Counted from the first letter of the stretch, positions 8,899 to 18,562 are shown. The stretch is 64,000 bases of DNA from Pseudomonas nicosulfuronedens (GCF_005877905.1 NZ_SWDV01000018.1:101071-165070); one strand, 5' to 3'. A program made the numbers and translations. The notes: generated from the letters alone by a model not told the origin.

Positions 8899-9555
8899 AT
8901 GGCATTGACCCGCGAACAGATGGCTCAGCGCGTGGCGCGCGAGCTGCAGGACGGCTTCTACGTGAACCTGGGCATCGGCATCCCGACCCTGGTCGCCAAC
9001 TACGTGCCTGAGGGCATGGAAGTGATGCTGCAATCGGAAAACGGCCTGCTCGGCATGGGCGCGTTCCCCACCGAGGACAGCGTCGACGCCGACATGATCA
9101 ACGCCGGCAAGCAGACTGTGACCGCCGTGAAGGGCGCGTCGATTTTCTCCTCTGCCGAATCCTTCGCGATGATCCGCGGCGGCCACGTCGACCTTACCGT
9201 GCTCGGCGCCTTCGAGGTGGACGTACAGGGCAACATCGCTTCCTGGATGATCCCCGGCAAGTTGGTGAAAGGCATGGGCGGCGCCATGGACCTGGTGGCT
9301 GGCGCGGACAACATCATCGTGACCATGACCCACGCCTCCAAGGACGGCGAGTCCAAGCTGCTGGAGCGCTGCTCGCTGCCGCTGACCGGTGCCGGCTGCA
9401 TCCGCAAGGTGCTGACGGACCTGGCCTACCTCGAGATCGAGGACGGCGCCTTCATCCTGCGCGAGACCGCGCCGGGCGTGAGCGTCGCCGAGATTGCCGA
9501 GAAGACCGCCGGCCGCCTGATCGTGCCGGACGATGTGAAGGAAATGACCTTCTGA
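8899..9555 (+). CDS. dhcB: 3-oxoacid / dehydrocarnitine CoA-transferase, subunit B
   Basis: A 218-residue class I CoA-transferase beta subunit carrying the catalytic glutamate in the S-E-N-G-L-L-G-M-G motif near residues 43-51. It starts 26 bases after dhcA, with an AAGAGAGACAAGAAG ribosome region. It pairs with DhcA to make a functional heterodimer. The following gap to atoB is filled by a double hairpin repeat. Confidence 0.87.
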   Translation: MALTREQMAQRVARELQDGFYVNLGIGIPTLVANYVPEGMEVMLQSENGLLGMGAFPTEDSVDADMINAGKQTVTAVKGASIFSSAESFAMIRGGHVDLTVLGAFEVDVQGNIASWMIPGKLVKGMGGAMDLVAGADNIIVTMTHASKDGESKLLERCSLPLTGAGCIRKVLTDLAYLEIEDGAFILRETAPGVSVAEIAEKTAGRLIVPDDVKEMTF

Positions 9556-9568
9556 GTGATTCCGCGAT

Positions 9569-9690
9569 TCCCTCTCCCCAACCCTCTCCCTGAAGGGAGA
9601 GGGGGTGACACGGTGCCGGGATTGGCACGGGAGTCAGCCTGACGCGAACAGCCCCCTCTCCCGCTTGCGGGAGAGGGCGGGGGGAGAGGG
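9569..9690. repeat. Double CCCTCTCCC hairpin repeat inside the operon
   Basis: Two strong stems: CCCTCTCCC-TGAA-GGGAGAGGG (9582-9603) and CCCTCTCCCG-CTTG-CGGGAGAGGG (9654-9677), plus extra CCCTCTCC / GGGGGAGAGGG flanks that could pair with each other. It separates dhcB from atoB. Neither stem has a T run, so it is more likely a dispersed repeat with an effect on mRNA processing than a terminator. Confidence 0.85.
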
Positions 9691-9717
9691 CAGCCCAAGC
9701 CTTCCGGAGAGAAATTC

Positions 9718-10899
9718 ATGCAAGACGTAGTCATCGTTGCCGCCACCCGCACCGCCATCGGCGCCTTCCAGGGCAGCCTGGCGAATGTTCCCGCCCATGA
9801 ACTGGGCAGCCTGGTCATCCGCTCGCTGCTCGAGCGCAGCGGCGTGAAGCCGGAGCAGATCGACGAAGTCATCCTCGGCCAGGTGCTCACCGCCAGTGCC
9901 GGGCAGAACCCCGCGCGCCAGGCCGCCATCGGCGCCGGCCTGCCGGTGGAAGTGCCGGCGATGACCCTCAACAAGCTCTGCGGCTCCGGCCTGAAGGCGC
10001 TGTTCCTCGGCGTCCAGGCGATCCGCTGTGGCGATGCCGACGCCATCATCGCCGGTGGCCAGGAGAGCATGAGCCTCGCGCCTTACGTGCTGCCCAAGGC
10101 GCGTACCGGCCTGCGCATGGGCCATGCCGAGCTGCAGGACACCCTGCTGCGCGACGGCCTGATCGATGCCTTCAACGACTACCACATGGGCATCACCGCC
10201 GAGAACCTGGCAGAAAAGTTCGGCATCAGCCGCGAAGCGCAGGACGCCTTCGCCGCGCAGTCCCAGCTCAAAGCCGCGTCGGCCATCGAAGCTGGCCGCT
10301 TCAAGGACGAGATTACCCCGGTGCTGATTCCCCAGCGCAAGGGTGAGCCGCTGTCCTTCGACACCGATGAGCAACCGCGCGCTGGCACTACCGCGGAGTC
10401 CCTGGGCAAGCTCAAGCCTGCCTTCAAGAAGGACGGCACCGTCACTGCCGGCAACGCCTCCACCCTCAACGATGGCGCAGCGGCGGTATTGCTGATGAGC
10501 GCCGAGCGCGCGAAGCGTCTGAACCTGCCGGTTCTGGCGCGCATCCAAGCCTATGCCAGCAGCGGCGTAGACCCTTCGATCATGGGTATCGCCCCGGTGA
10601 CCGCGACCCGCAGCTGCCTGGAAAAGGCCGGCTGGAGTCTCGACGAAGTCGAGCTGATCGAGGCCAACGAAGCCTTTGCCGCTCAGGCCCTGTCGGTCGG
10701 CAAGGAGCTGGGCTGGAACGCCGAGAAGGTCAACGTCAACGGCGGCGCCGTCGCCCTTGGCCACCCGATCGGTGCTTCCGGCGCTCGCGTGTTGGTGACG
10801 CTGCTCCACGAAATGCTCCGCCGCGATGCGAAGAAGGGCCTGGCGACCCTGTGCATCGGCGGTGGCCAGGGTGTCGCCATGGCCCTCGTCCGGGACTGA
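9718..10899 (+). CDS. atoB: Acetyl-CoA acetyltransferase (thiolase)
   Basis: A 393-residue thiolase. The acyl-accepting Cys is in [11 protein letters not shown] near residue 88, the second active-site region is G-H-P-I-G-A-S-G near 350, and the C-terminal Cys is in C-I-G-G-G-Q-G. It cleaves acetoacetyl-CoA to two acetyl-CoA, completing the use of acetoacetate activated by the transferase. Its length is usual for the family. A GGAGAGAAATTC ribosome region precedes the ATG. Confidence 0.93.
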   Translation: MQDVVIVAATRTAIGAFQGSLANVPAHELGSLVIRSLLERSGVKPEQIDEVILGQVLTASAGQNPARQAAIGAGLPVEVPAMTLNKLCGSGLKALFLGVQAIRCGDADAIIAGGQESMSLAPYVLPKARTGLRMGHAELQDTLLRDGLIDAFNDYHMGITAENLAEKFGISREAQDAFAAQSQLKAASAIEAGRFKDEITPVLIPQRKGEPLSFDTDEQPRAGTTAESLGKLKPAFKKDGTVTAGNASTLNDGAAAVLLMSAERAKRLNLPVLARIQAYASSGVDPSIMGIAPVTATRSCLEKAGWSLDEVELIEANEAFAAQALSVGKELGWNAEKVNVNGGAVALGHPIGASGARVLVTLLHEMLRRDAKKGLATLCIGGGQGVAMALVRD

Positions 10900-11044
10900 G
10901 GCGCGCGACTAACGACCTATTGGCGAGCGCCGGGCGGCTTGTAGCAATGCTGCTCCGGCAGGTGGGATGGGAGGTGGGCACACCGACAGACGACATCCCG
11001 CCGCGGTTTTCGGCGTCCCCCGGTGCCGGCAAACCCTTGCGTCA

Positions 11045-11077
11045 CCGCTCGGCCCCACGCAGGCCGGGCGGTTTTTC
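11045..11077 (+). terminator. Intrinsic terminator-like hairpin in the atoE leader
   Basis: CCGCTCGGCC and GGCCGGGCGG form a 10-bp stem (one G-U) around CCACGCA, followed by TTTTTCT. It lies between atoB and atoE, 77 bases before the atoE start, so it either ends the dhcAB-atoB message or works as an attenuator for atoE. Confidence 0.75.
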
Positions 11078-11153
11078 TGTTTCTGAATACCGCACCATTG
11101 CCACAACGAGCTCATCCGAATTGAGCCATGACAAGAACAATGAGGTAGACCTT

Positions 11154-12593
11154 ATGAATTCCCACGTGCACACCCCCGGTACTGCTGTGCAGGACAGCCG
11201 TTCCGCGCGCTTCGCCATGGCCTGTTCCAACTGGGCCGAACGCTGGTTCCCCGACTCCTGGGTCTTCGCCGCACTCGCGGTGCTGATCGTCACGGTCGCC
11301 GCGCTGGCCATCGGCGCGCCGGCCACCGAAACCGCCAAGGCCTTCGGTGACGGCTTCTGGAGCCTGATTCCCTTCACCATGCAGATGGCCTTCGTGGTCA
11401 TTGGCGGCTACGTGGTTGCCAGCTCCGGCCCGGCTTCCCGACTCATCGACCTGTTCGCCCGCGTGCCGAAGAATGGCCGTTCGGCAGTTGCCTGGGTCGC
11501 GGTCATTTCCATGGTCGCCTCGCTGCTCAACTGGGGCCTGTCCCTGGTGTTCGGCGGCCTGCTGGTACGCGCCCTGGCGCGCCGCGAAGACCTGAAGATG
11601 GACTACCGCGCCGCCGGAGCCGCCGCTTACCTGGGCCTGGGCGCCGTGTGGGCGCTGGGCCTGTCGTCGTCGGCCGCGCAGTTGCAGGCCAACCCCGCCA
11701 GCCTGCCGCCGTCGATCCTGGCGATCACCGGCGTCATCCCGTTCACCGAGACCATTTTCCTCTGGCAGTCCGGTGTGATGCTGCTGGCCCTGGTGCTGGT
11801 GTCGCTGGTCATCGCCTACATGACCGCGCCCGGCGCGACCAGTGCCCGTGACGCCAAGGCTTGCGGCGTGGACGTCAGCTTCACTCCGCCCAGCGCACCG
11901 AGGGCGACCCGCCCCGGCGAATGGCTGGAACACAGCCCGCTGCTTATCCTGATGCTGGTGGCGCTGGCCGCTGGCTGGCTGTTCCACGAGTTCAGCACCA
12001 AGCCGGCGATCACCGCGATCTCCGGGCTGAACACCTACAACCTGCTGTTCATCATGGTGGGCGCGCTGCTGCACTGGCGTCCGCGCAACTTCCTCGATGC
12101 CGTGGCCCGTGCCGTGCCGACCACCACCGGGGTACTGATCCAGTTCCCGCTGTACGGCTCCATCGCAGCGATCCTGACCACCGTGAAGGGCGGTGACGGT
12201 TCCACCATCGCTCACCACATCTCCACTTTCTTCGTGCAGATCGCCTCCCACGATACCTATGCGCTGCTGATGGGCGTGTACTCGGCGGTGCTGGGCTTCT
12301 TCATTCCTTCCGGTGGCGGCAAGTGGATCATCGAGGCGCCCTACGTGATGCAGGTGGCCAACGAGCTGCAATACCACCTGGGTTGGGCGGTGCAGATTTA
12401 CAACGCCGCCGAGGCGCTGCCGAACCTGATCAACCCGTTCTACATGCTGCCGCTGCTGGGTGTGCTGGGCCTGAAGGCGCGCGACCTGATCGGCTTCAGC
12501 TTCGTCCAGCTGCTCGTCCACGTACCCCTGGTGCTGTTCCTGCTCTGGGCGCTGGGCACCACCCTGCAGTACCTGCCGCCAGTCCAGCCGTAA
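11154..12593 (+). CDS. atoE: Short-chain fatty acid transporter, AtoE family
   Basis: A 479-residue inner-membrane protein with about twelve hydrophobic segments, typical of the AtoE/YhfH short-chain fatty acid uptake family (W-F-P-D-S-W-V-F and F-I-P-S-G-G-G-K-W motifs). It should bring acetoacetate or butyrate into the cell for the enzymes encoded upstream. The ATG at 11154 is used because of AATGAGGTAGACCTT just ahead and a sensible amphipathic start; the open frame runs 101 codons further upstream through the terminator, which is not credible as coding. Confidence 0.88.
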   Translation: MNSHVHTPGTAVQDSRSARFAMACSNWAERWFPDSWVFAALAVLIVTVAALAIGAPATETAKAFGDGFWSLIPFTMQMAFVVIGGYVVASSGPASRLIDLFARVPKNGRSAVAWVAVISMVASLLNWGLSLVFGGLLVRALARREDLKMDYRAAGAAAYLGLGAVWALGLSSSAAQLQANPASLPPSILAITGVIPFTETIFLWQSGVMLLALVLVSLVIAYMTAPGATSARDAKACGVDVSFTPPSAPRATRPGEWLEHSPLLILMLVALAAGWLFHEFSTKPAITAISGLNTYNLLFIMVGALLHWRPRNFLDAVARAVPTTTGVLIQFPLYGSIAAILTTVKGGDGSTIAHHISTFFVQIASHDTYALLMGVYSAVLGFFIPSGGGKWIIEAPYVMQVANELQYHLGWAVQIYNAAEALPNLINPFYMLPLLGVLGLKARDLIGFSFVQLLVHVPLVLFLLWALGTTLQYLPPVQP

Positions 12594-12619
12594 CCACGCA
12601 TTCGGCACCGATGGCAGCG

Positions 12620-12651
12620 AGCCCGGATATCGCAGGATATCCGGGCTTTTT
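12620..12651. terminator. Terminator between atoE and the convergent LysR gene
   Basis: AGCCCGGATATC-GCAG-GATATCCGGGCT, a perfect 12-bp stem, followed by TTTTT. It lies 27 bases after atoE and just short of the convergent gene end. Confidence 0.92.
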
Positions 12652-12656
12652 CAGGC

Positions 12657-13577
12657 TCAGCCCCGGCTGATCTCCACCGGCCCCAGCACCCGTGCATCCA
12701 GATGCTCGCCGCTGAGCTGGGCGGCATCCTGGTCAAAGACCTCGCGCAACCAGTCGCTGACTGCCTGGAAGCGTCCGATACGGCCGGCATCGCGATGGCT
12801 GAGCAGCCAGATTTCACGAGCGACCACCGGCCCGGAGAGCCGCACCAGCCCCTCGCGATCGCCGAGGATGCAGGGCAGCAGCGCCATGCCCAGGCCGCTC
12901 TGGCAGGCGTGGATCAGCGTCGTCACGCTGCTCGCGCGCAGGGCCAGGTTTGCCTTGGGAGCGAAGCCACGCACCCAGGCCATCTCCGGGGTATCGTCGA
13001 GCTCCTCGCCATAGCCGAGCCAGGCCTGCTGTGGCCAGAGTTCCACCGGCACGCGGGAGAAGGAGGTCGCGGCGTACACCGCAAAACCGATGTCGGCCAC
13101 CTTGCGCATGACCAGTGCGGCGTCCTCCGCCGGGCGCGCCAGGCGCAGGGCGAAGTCGGCCTCGCGGCGGGTGAAGGACAGCGAACGGTTCGCCGGAATC
13201 AGTTGCAGCTGCAGGGCCGGGTACGTTCGCGCCAGGTGGGGCATGTGCTGCACCAGCCAGTGGCTGAAGAGGAAATCCACCGCCGTGATGCGCACGCTGC
13301 CGCTGATGGCGCTGGCTTCGTCGCGGGTCTCCAGCAACATGCTCTGCACATCGCCGAGAATGCGCTCGGCATGGCTGAGGAAGGCCTCGCCGGCATCGGT
13401 GGCCTTGTAGCCGGCGTTGTCGCGGATGAACAGGCGCGTCTGCAGCGCGGTCTCAGCTGCCACCAGACGCCGGCTCATGGTCGAGGGATCGACGCCCAGC
13501 GCGCGGCCGGCGGCGCTCATGCTGCCGTGGCGGGCGAGGGCGAGCAGGATCGGGATATCGTTCCAGTCGAAGTTCAT
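12657..13577 (-). CDS. LysR-family transcriptional regulator
   Basis: A 306-residue LysR regulator with an N-terminal helix-turn-helix (A-R-H-G-S-M-S-A-A-G-R-A-L-G-V-D-P-S-T-M) and the usual ligand domain. The S-T-M-S-R-R variant of the recognition helix places it in the subgroup that often represses or activates small metabolic units. It begins 8 bases after the stop of the cysteine hydrolase gene, so the two probably form one transcript. The ligand is unknown. Confidence 0.85.
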   Translation of the reverse strand: MNFDWNDIPILLALARHGSMSAAGRALGVDPSTMSRRLVAAETALQTRLFIRDNAGYKATDAGEAFLSHAERILGDVQSMLLETRDEASAISGSVRITAVDFLFSHWLVQHMPHLARTYPALQLQLIPANRSLSFTRREADFALRLARPAEDAALVMRKVADIGFAVYAATSFSRVPVELWPQQAWLGYGEELDDTPEMAWVRGFAPKANLALRASSVTTLIHACQSGLGMALLPCILGDREGLVRLSGPVVAREIWLLSHRDAGRIGRFQAVSDWLREVFDQDAAQLSGEHLDARVLGPVEISRG

Positions 13578-13585
13578 GGTGCCTC

Positions 13586-14113
13586 TCAGAAGCGCACGTC
13601 GGCAGCCGCGACAACCTTGGCGCGCGGACCGAAGCTGCTGATGCTGCCCAGCACGGCGTTGTGGTGCGCGCTGATCTGCGCGGCGCTGAGCACGACGTTA
13701 TCGACGGTGGAGTGGGCATCGCCCACCAGTGTCACGCCGTAACCCTGGGCCAGGGCGCGGCGGGTGGTGGTGTCGACGCAATAATCGCTCTGCAGGCCGC
13801 AGATCACCAGGTGATCGATGCCGCGCGATTGCAGCAGGTCGGTAAGCTCGGTGCGCAGGAAGGAATCCGGGGTGGTCTTGCGCACCTTGAGGTCCGTGCT
13901 GTCGGTGAGCAGGCGCGGTTCCAGCTGCCAGCCGGCGCTGCCATACTGCAGGTCGTCGTCCTCGTGCTGCACCAGCACCACCGGCACGCCGGCCTCTCGC
14001 GCCGCGCGACTCATGCCGTTGATGCGCTGCAGCACGTTGTCGATGTCGAAACAGGCGTAGTCGCCGGTACACAGGTCGGACTGGACGTCGATGATCAGCA
14101 GGGCGGTGCTCAT
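13586..14113 (-). CDS. Isochorismatase-family cysteine hydrolase
   Basis: A 175-residue hydrolase of the isochorismatase/nicotinamidase fold. The expected triad is visible: Asp in I-I-D-V-Q-S-D (residue ~9), Lys in V-R-K-T-T-P-D, and Cys in Q-S-D-Y-C-V-D-T-T. It may hydrolyse an amide, imine or ester in the cytoplasm; the substrate cannot be told. The ATG at 14113 is chosen because the fold begins right there; the frame extends a further 76 codons of low-complexity sequence with no ribosome site. It precedes the LysR gene on the same strand. Confidence 0.85.
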   Translation of the reverse strand: MSTALLIIDVQSDLCTGDYACFDIDNVLQRINGMSRAAREAGVPVVLVQHEDDDLQYGSAGWQLEPRLLTDSTDLKVRKTTPDSFLRTELTDLLQSRGIDHLVICGLQSDYCVDTTTRRALAQGYGVTLVGDAHSTVDNVVLSAAQISAHHNAVLGSISSFGPRAKVVAAADVRF

Positions 14114-14278
14114 GACCAGCGTGCTCCTTTCAAGGGAAAACCGTGGGTGGAGTGGAGGCGGAAATGGTAGCGGGCATGCCGCCATAGGCCAATGCCGGGC
14201 TGCGCTTGCTGCCAAAGCCGTATTTCCCTTTGCCGCGCCTTCGGCGATGGTGACAGCCTTGAACCGGACCGGATGCCG

Positions 14279-16570
14279 ATGAACAGCCTTCCCGCCAAGT
14301 CCCTGACCTTCGCCAACGGCCTGCGCGCCACCGTCATCCACGCCCCCGGTGCCAGCCGCGCCGCCGCGCTATTGCGGATCGCCCGTGGCAGCCACGATGA
14401 GCCGGAAGCCTTCCCCGGCCTTGCCCACTTCATCGAGCACCTGCTGTTCCTTTGCGGCGAGCGCTTCGTCGAAGGTGAACGCCTCATGCCCTGGGTGCAG
14501 GCACGAGGCGGACGGGTGAATGCCAGCACCCGCGCGCGACAGACCGATTACTTCTTCGAGGTGCCGGCCGACGCCCTGAGTGACGGGCTGGCACGGTTGG
14601 TGGACATGCTGGCGCGGCCGGTGCTGGACGAGGCCGTACAGGTCGCCGAACGTGAAGTGCTGGAGGCCGAGTTCCTCGCCCGCGGCCGCGACCCTGACAC
14701 CCTGATCGATGCCGCCCTGGCGCTGGCGGTGGCGCCGGGGCACCCGCTGGGGCGCTTCGTGGCCGGCCGCCGCGACAGCCTCAAGGTGGAAAGCGCCGAG
14801 TTCCAGAAGGCGCTGCGTGACTTCATCCGCTCCTGCCAGGTTGGCGGGGCGCTGGAGATCTGGCTGCAGGGGCCGCAGTCGCTGGAAGAACTGGCGGCAT
14901 TGGCCGAGCGCGAAGCCGCGGTGTTCTCGTCTGGCGCGTTGGCCGACTCCGCCAGCGACGAGTCCCTCCTGCCGTTGGCCGGTCACGAACTGAAGCTGCG
15001 CCTGACCGGCGCGCCGCGACTGGTCCTGGCCTTCGCACTGGAGGGTGTGGTGGGCGAGGGGCGCGCGTTGCTGGAGCAGTTACAGGGCTGGTTGGCCGAC
15101 GAGGCGCCCGGATCGTTGCTGGCCTGCCTGGGACAGAACGGACTGGCCGACACTGCTCGTGTGCGCCTGAGTCGCTTCGCCAACGGCCAGGCCATGCTGC
15201 GTTTCGATTTCGAACTGGCCGAAGCCTCCACCGCCGATCTGGTGGAGTCGGCCTTCCGCTCCTGGCTGGAGGCGCTGCGCAAGTTGCCGGCGGATGTTCT
15301 CGCCGCCGCACCTGTCGATAAGCCAACCGGCGTTCTGGAGCAGCTGCAGCGCCGCGCGGGAAGTGCTACTCCAGTGGTATGGCTCGACCAACTGGTGACG
15401 TCGCGGCTGATCCGCCTGCTTGCCTGTGAGTCGGTCATCGGCGAGTCGCTGACCTCGGCCGGTTTCGCCCTCGATGTCACGCGTAGCCCGCAGCGCAGTA
15501 TCGAGCCGCTGCGTGGCGAGCCGTGGACCTTCACACCGACGCAAGCAGTCACGCAAGCAGAGCCCGCGGCCCTTTACCTGCGCTGGCGTTTTGCGCAGGC
15601 ACCGGGCCGGATCGCATTCCTTTGCGCCCGCCAGGCGCTGCGCCCCTTGGCTGGCGCGGCGCGTCACGAGGGCGCTAGCCTGCGCCTGGAGGCCATGGAA
15701 AGTGACTGGACGCTGATGCTGTCGGGGGCGAAGAACCACCTTGCCGAGCTGGCCGAGGGTGCGATTCAGGCTCTTCAGCATCCCGCTGCCGCGGTGCTGG
15801 GGCAGGGGGAGCGTCTGTTCGCTGCCGAACGCCGCCGCCGCGAAGGGGAAATGCCGATCCGCCAGTTGCTCGATCTGCTGCCCCAGGTGCTGGCCGGAGA
15901 CGGTGACGCTTCACCGGACTGGTCCGCCGCCCATTGGGACGACCTGGTCATGGGCCTCGAGCTGCCGGACACCCTGGCCGGCTACACGACCACCAGCGCG
16001 TTGCCGCCGCGAGATGGCCCAGCCGGCCGGCATCGCCAGGTGCTGGAGCTGCCGGGCGAGGCGGCGCTGTTGCTGTTCTGCCCGCTGGGGTCCCGCTCGG
16101 CGGCGGACGAAGCCGCCTGGCGCTTGCTGGCCCGCGTGCTGGAACCGGCCTTCTTCCACTGGCTGCGCGGCGAGCGGCAGCTGGCCTATGCGCTGTACTG
16201 CGGTTTCCGTCAGGTGGGTATGCGCCGCGGCATCCTCTTCGCCGTGCAGTCGCCCTTGCTGTCGGCCGTAGAGCTGCTGGCCGAGGTCGACAGCTTCCTC
16301 TATCGCCAGGGTGAAGCCCTGCTGCGCATCGACCCGCAACGTGTCGACAGCCTGCGTGCTCCGCTGGCCACCGAACTGGCACGTGCGCCGAGCGATTTCG
16401 CCGAGCGCCTGCAGCAGGCCTGGAGCGACCAGGTGGTCGGTGTCGGGCCGTTGCACCGCGAGGCCATGGTCCAGGCGCTCGGCAATCTCTGCGCCACCGA
16501 GCTGCGCGCCGCACATTCGGCGCTGAGCTCCGCCCAGGGCGGTCACTGGCTGCTGCTCAGCCGCTCCTGA
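14279..16570 (+). CDS. pqqF: M16-family zinc protease PqqF
   Basis: A ~764-residue inverzincin-type peptidase. The inverted zinc motif H-F-I-E-H is at residue ~41 and the downstream Glu is in E-R-E-V-L-E-A-E. The length and C-terminal inactive halves fit PqqF, which trims the PqqA peptide during PQQ synthesis. No pqqABCDE genes are adjacent, so this copy is an orphan, although PQQ-related genes follow at 23-31 kb. ATGs at 14273 and 14279 are both possible; 14279 gives the better spacing to GGACCGG. No signal peptide is seen. Confidence 0.82.
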   Translation: MNSLPAKSLTFANGLRATVIHAPGASRAAALLRIARGSHDEPEAFPGLAHFIEHLLFLCGERFVEGERLMPWVQARGGRVNASTRARQTDYFFEVPADALSDGLARLVDMLARPVLDEAVQVAEREVLEAEFLARGRDPDTLIDAALALAVAPGHPLGRFVAGRRDSLKVESAEFQKALRDFIRSCQVGGALEIWLQGPQSLEELAALAEREAAVFSSGALADSASDESLLPLAGHELKLRLTGAPRLVLAFALEGVVGEGRALLEQLQGWLADEAPGSLLACLGQNGLADTARVRLSRFANGQAMLRFDFELAEASTADLVESAFRSWLEALRKLPADVLAAAPVDKPTGVLEQLQRRAGSATPVVWLDQLVTSRLIRLLACESVIGESLTSAGFALDVTRSPQRSIEPLRGEPWTFTPTQAVTQAEPAALYLRWRFAQAPGRIAFLCARQALRPLAGAARHEGASLRLEAMESDWTLMLSGAKNHLAELAEGAIQALQHPAAAVLGQGERLFAAERRRREGEMPIRQLLDLLPQVLAGDGDASPDWSAAHWDDLVMGLELPDTLAGYTTTSALPPRDGPAGRHRQVLELPGEAALLLFCPLGSRSAADEAAWRLLARVLEPAFFHWLRGERQLAYALYCGFRQVGMRRGILFAVQSPLLSAVELLAEVDSFLYRQGEALLRIDPQRVDSLRAPLATELARAPSDFAERLQQAWSDQVVGVGPLHREAMVQALGNLCATELRAAHSALSSAQGGHWLLLSRS

Positions 16571-16860
16571 CTCTCCTCCTTCCGGCTGAGGGTACTGTCC
16601 GCAAGGCGGTGCCCAGGGCGACTTTTGCCTTACGCCTGGCGGCTTGGCCCAAGGTAGCTGGCCGGCGGTCGCGAGTACCCGCGACCATCGCCGCGCACCC
16701 CAGGTAGCGGTAGTCGCAGAGCCTTGCGCCGTGCTCCCGCAAGACGCTCTCAAGACCTGTGCATCCAGCGCCAAAGCAGCGTATGGCGTGGCTTGCGGCG
16801 TTTCGATAATCGCCTCCGACACGACTGACTCGCAGTCGATCCATCCACCCGGAGAGCGCC

Positions 16861-18063
16861 ATGAACAAGAACAAGATCGCCGTCCGCCGCCAGCTGCTGC
16901 CGCTGGCACTGGCCACCCTGGCCCTGTCTTCAGTGTCGAGCGGGGCTCGCGCCGACATCATGCTGTACGACAAGGACGACACCACCTTTTCCACCGACGG
17001 CTACTTCAACGCCTTCTATGTGAACAGCGACGTCGACCGTAACGGCGACACCTACGACCGCCGCCAGTCGCGGGTGAAAATGGGCTTCCTGCCCAACTAC
17101 ATCGGCTTCAACTTCGGCAAGAAGATCGACGACCTGACCCTCACCGGACGCTCCTCGTTCTGGGTGACCATCAACGACAGCGAGCAGGACGGCACCGACA
17201 CCGCCATCGACGTCCGCCAGTTCTACGGCAACGTCGCTGGCGACTGGGGCGAGGTGCTGATCGGCAAGGACTTCGGGCTGTTCTCGCGTTCGAACATCTT
17301 CCTCGACGAACTGCTCGCCGGCTTCGGCAACGCCAGCGATACCCTCGGCCTGGTGGACGGCAAGGGCGTGTCCTTCGGCAACATCGGCACCGGCTACCCG
17401 TACCCGTTCCCGACCTCGCAGATCACCTACCGCAACAACAACCTGGTGGACGGCCTGCGCGTCGCCGTCGGCATCATGGATCCGATCGACACCAACCAGA
17501 TCGACAAGGACGCCAGCGACGGCCTCGACGACAAGGCCTACCAGGACAACCCCCGCTACGAGAGCGAGATCAGCTACCAGTTCGACCTCGGCGGCGCGCA
17601 GATCTACAGCTGGGTCAACGGCGCCTACCAGACCTCGAAGAACACCAACGACGAAGTCGACAGCGTGACCTCCAAGGGCCTCGGGTACGGCATCCAGGCG
17701 AAGATGGGCGGCTTCTCGCTGACCGGTTCCGGCTTCACCGCCAAGGGCATCAACCCGTTCTTCACCAACAACGCCGGCGAAGCCGCGCTGCGTGAAGTAG
17801 ACAGCCGTGGCGTACTGCTGCAGGGCTCTTACAGCTGGGGCAAGAACCGCGTGGCGCTGTCCACTGGCGAGACCCGCGACGACGGCAACGGCCTGGGCAG
17901 CGCGGCGGACTATTCCACCCAGGGCATCGCCTATTTCCGCACCATCAACGACAACCTGAAGCTGGTGGCCGAGTACAACGTCTACGAGATCGACGGCCGC
18001 AAAGGCTCCACGGTCAGCGAGGACACCGACACCTTCGCGGTAGGTGCCGTCCTCAACTGGTAA
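16861..18063 (+). CDS. Outer-membrane porin (general porin type)
   Basis: A 400-residue beta-barrel precursor. It has a signal peptide ending near A-R-A-D (residue ~31), regular alternating strands, an R-Q-F-Y-G-N-V motif of Gram-negative porins, and a C-terminal A-V-L-N-W that ends in an aromatic residue as required for BAM insertion. An L3-like loop is around residues 140-170. Substrate unknown. It stands alone after pqqF with its own 290-base upstream gap and a terminator after it. It is not an OprD-type porin like those at 50.2 and 55.9 kb. Confidence 0.85.
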   Translation: MNKNKIAVRRQLLPLALATLALSSVSSGARADIMLYDKDDTTFSTDGYFNAFYVNSDVDRNGDTYDRRQSRVKMGFLPNYIGFNFGKKIDDLTLTGRSSFWVTINDSEQDGTDTAIDVRQFYGNVAGDWGEVLIGKDFGLFSRSNIFLDELLAGFGNASDTLGLVDGKGVSFGNIGTGYPYPFPTSQITYRNNNLVDGLRVAVGIMDPIDTNQIDKDASDGLDDKAYQDNPRYESEISYQFDLGGAQIYSWVNGAYQTSKNTNDEVDSVTSKGLGYGIQAKMGGFSLTGSGFTAKGINPFFTNNAGEAALREVDSRGVLLQGSYSWGKNRVALSTGETRDDGNGLGSAADYSTQGIAYFRTINDNLKLVAEYNVYEIDGRKGSTVSEDTDTFAVGAVLNW

Positions 18064-18089
18064 GTCCCCAACTCCTTTGGCTCCATTTC

Positions 18090-18122
18090 GGCGGGTCGGC
18101 ACTGCGTGTCGCCCGCCTTTTT
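18090..18122 (+). terminator. Terminator after the porin
   Basis: GGCGGG and CCCGCC form the base of an imperfect stem around a GGCAC/GTGTC inner part, followed by a T run. It lies 27 bases after the porin stop and before the ATG of the next gene. Confidence 0.7.
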
Positions 18123-18145
18123 CTTCATCTCATGGAAGGTTTGTC

Positions 18146-18538
18146 ATGATCGGATTGTGGAGCGCGCACGCGCAGAGTTACCTGCTGGTTCTGTCCCTCG
18201 CCACCACCCTGGTGTTCGCCTTGCCCATCTTCCTGGTGCCGCTGCTGTGGGCGCGGGTCATGCAGTGGACGCTGCCGGAGCACACCGATCTGGCGGTGTA
18301 TTTCGGGCGCTGCCTGGGGGCGTTCATACTCATCGTCGAAGCACTCATGCTGTGCGCGGCGCTGACCGGCGAGGCGCTGGTGACCACTTTCGAAGTACTG
18401 GCGGCGGTGGCGGGGTTCATGGTGGTGGTGCACATCTACGGCGCGCTGCGGCGCATCCAGCCGTGGACGGAGACGCTGGAGACCGGGTTCTACGCAGGGA
18501 TGCTGGTGCTGACGCTGCTGTTCTGGCCGGTTGTCTGA
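18146..18538 (+). CDS. Small integral membrane protein, function unknown
   Basis: A 130-residue protein with four hydrophobic segments (approximately residues 10-40, 50-72, 78-97, 108-130) and few charged residues. The ATG at 18146 follows GGAAGGTTTGTC. I do not recognise a family with certainty. It follows the porin on the same strand but is separated by a terminator, so it may be expressed separately. A repeat-filled gap follows. Confidence 0.7.
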   Translation: MIGLWSAHAQSYLLVLSLATTLVFALPIFLVPLLWARVMQWTLPEHTDLAVYFGRCLGAFILIVEALMLCAALTGEALVTTFEVLAAVAGFMVVVHIYGALRRIQPWTETLETGFYAGMLVLTLLFWPVV

Positions 18539-18562
18539 TGCGGACCTGATGGCGTATCAGCG

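Noticed and set aside
10851..11153. N-terminal extension of atoE by 101 codons
   Set aside because: It would translate through the end of atoB and an intrinsic terminator; the internal ATG has a ribosome site and family start.
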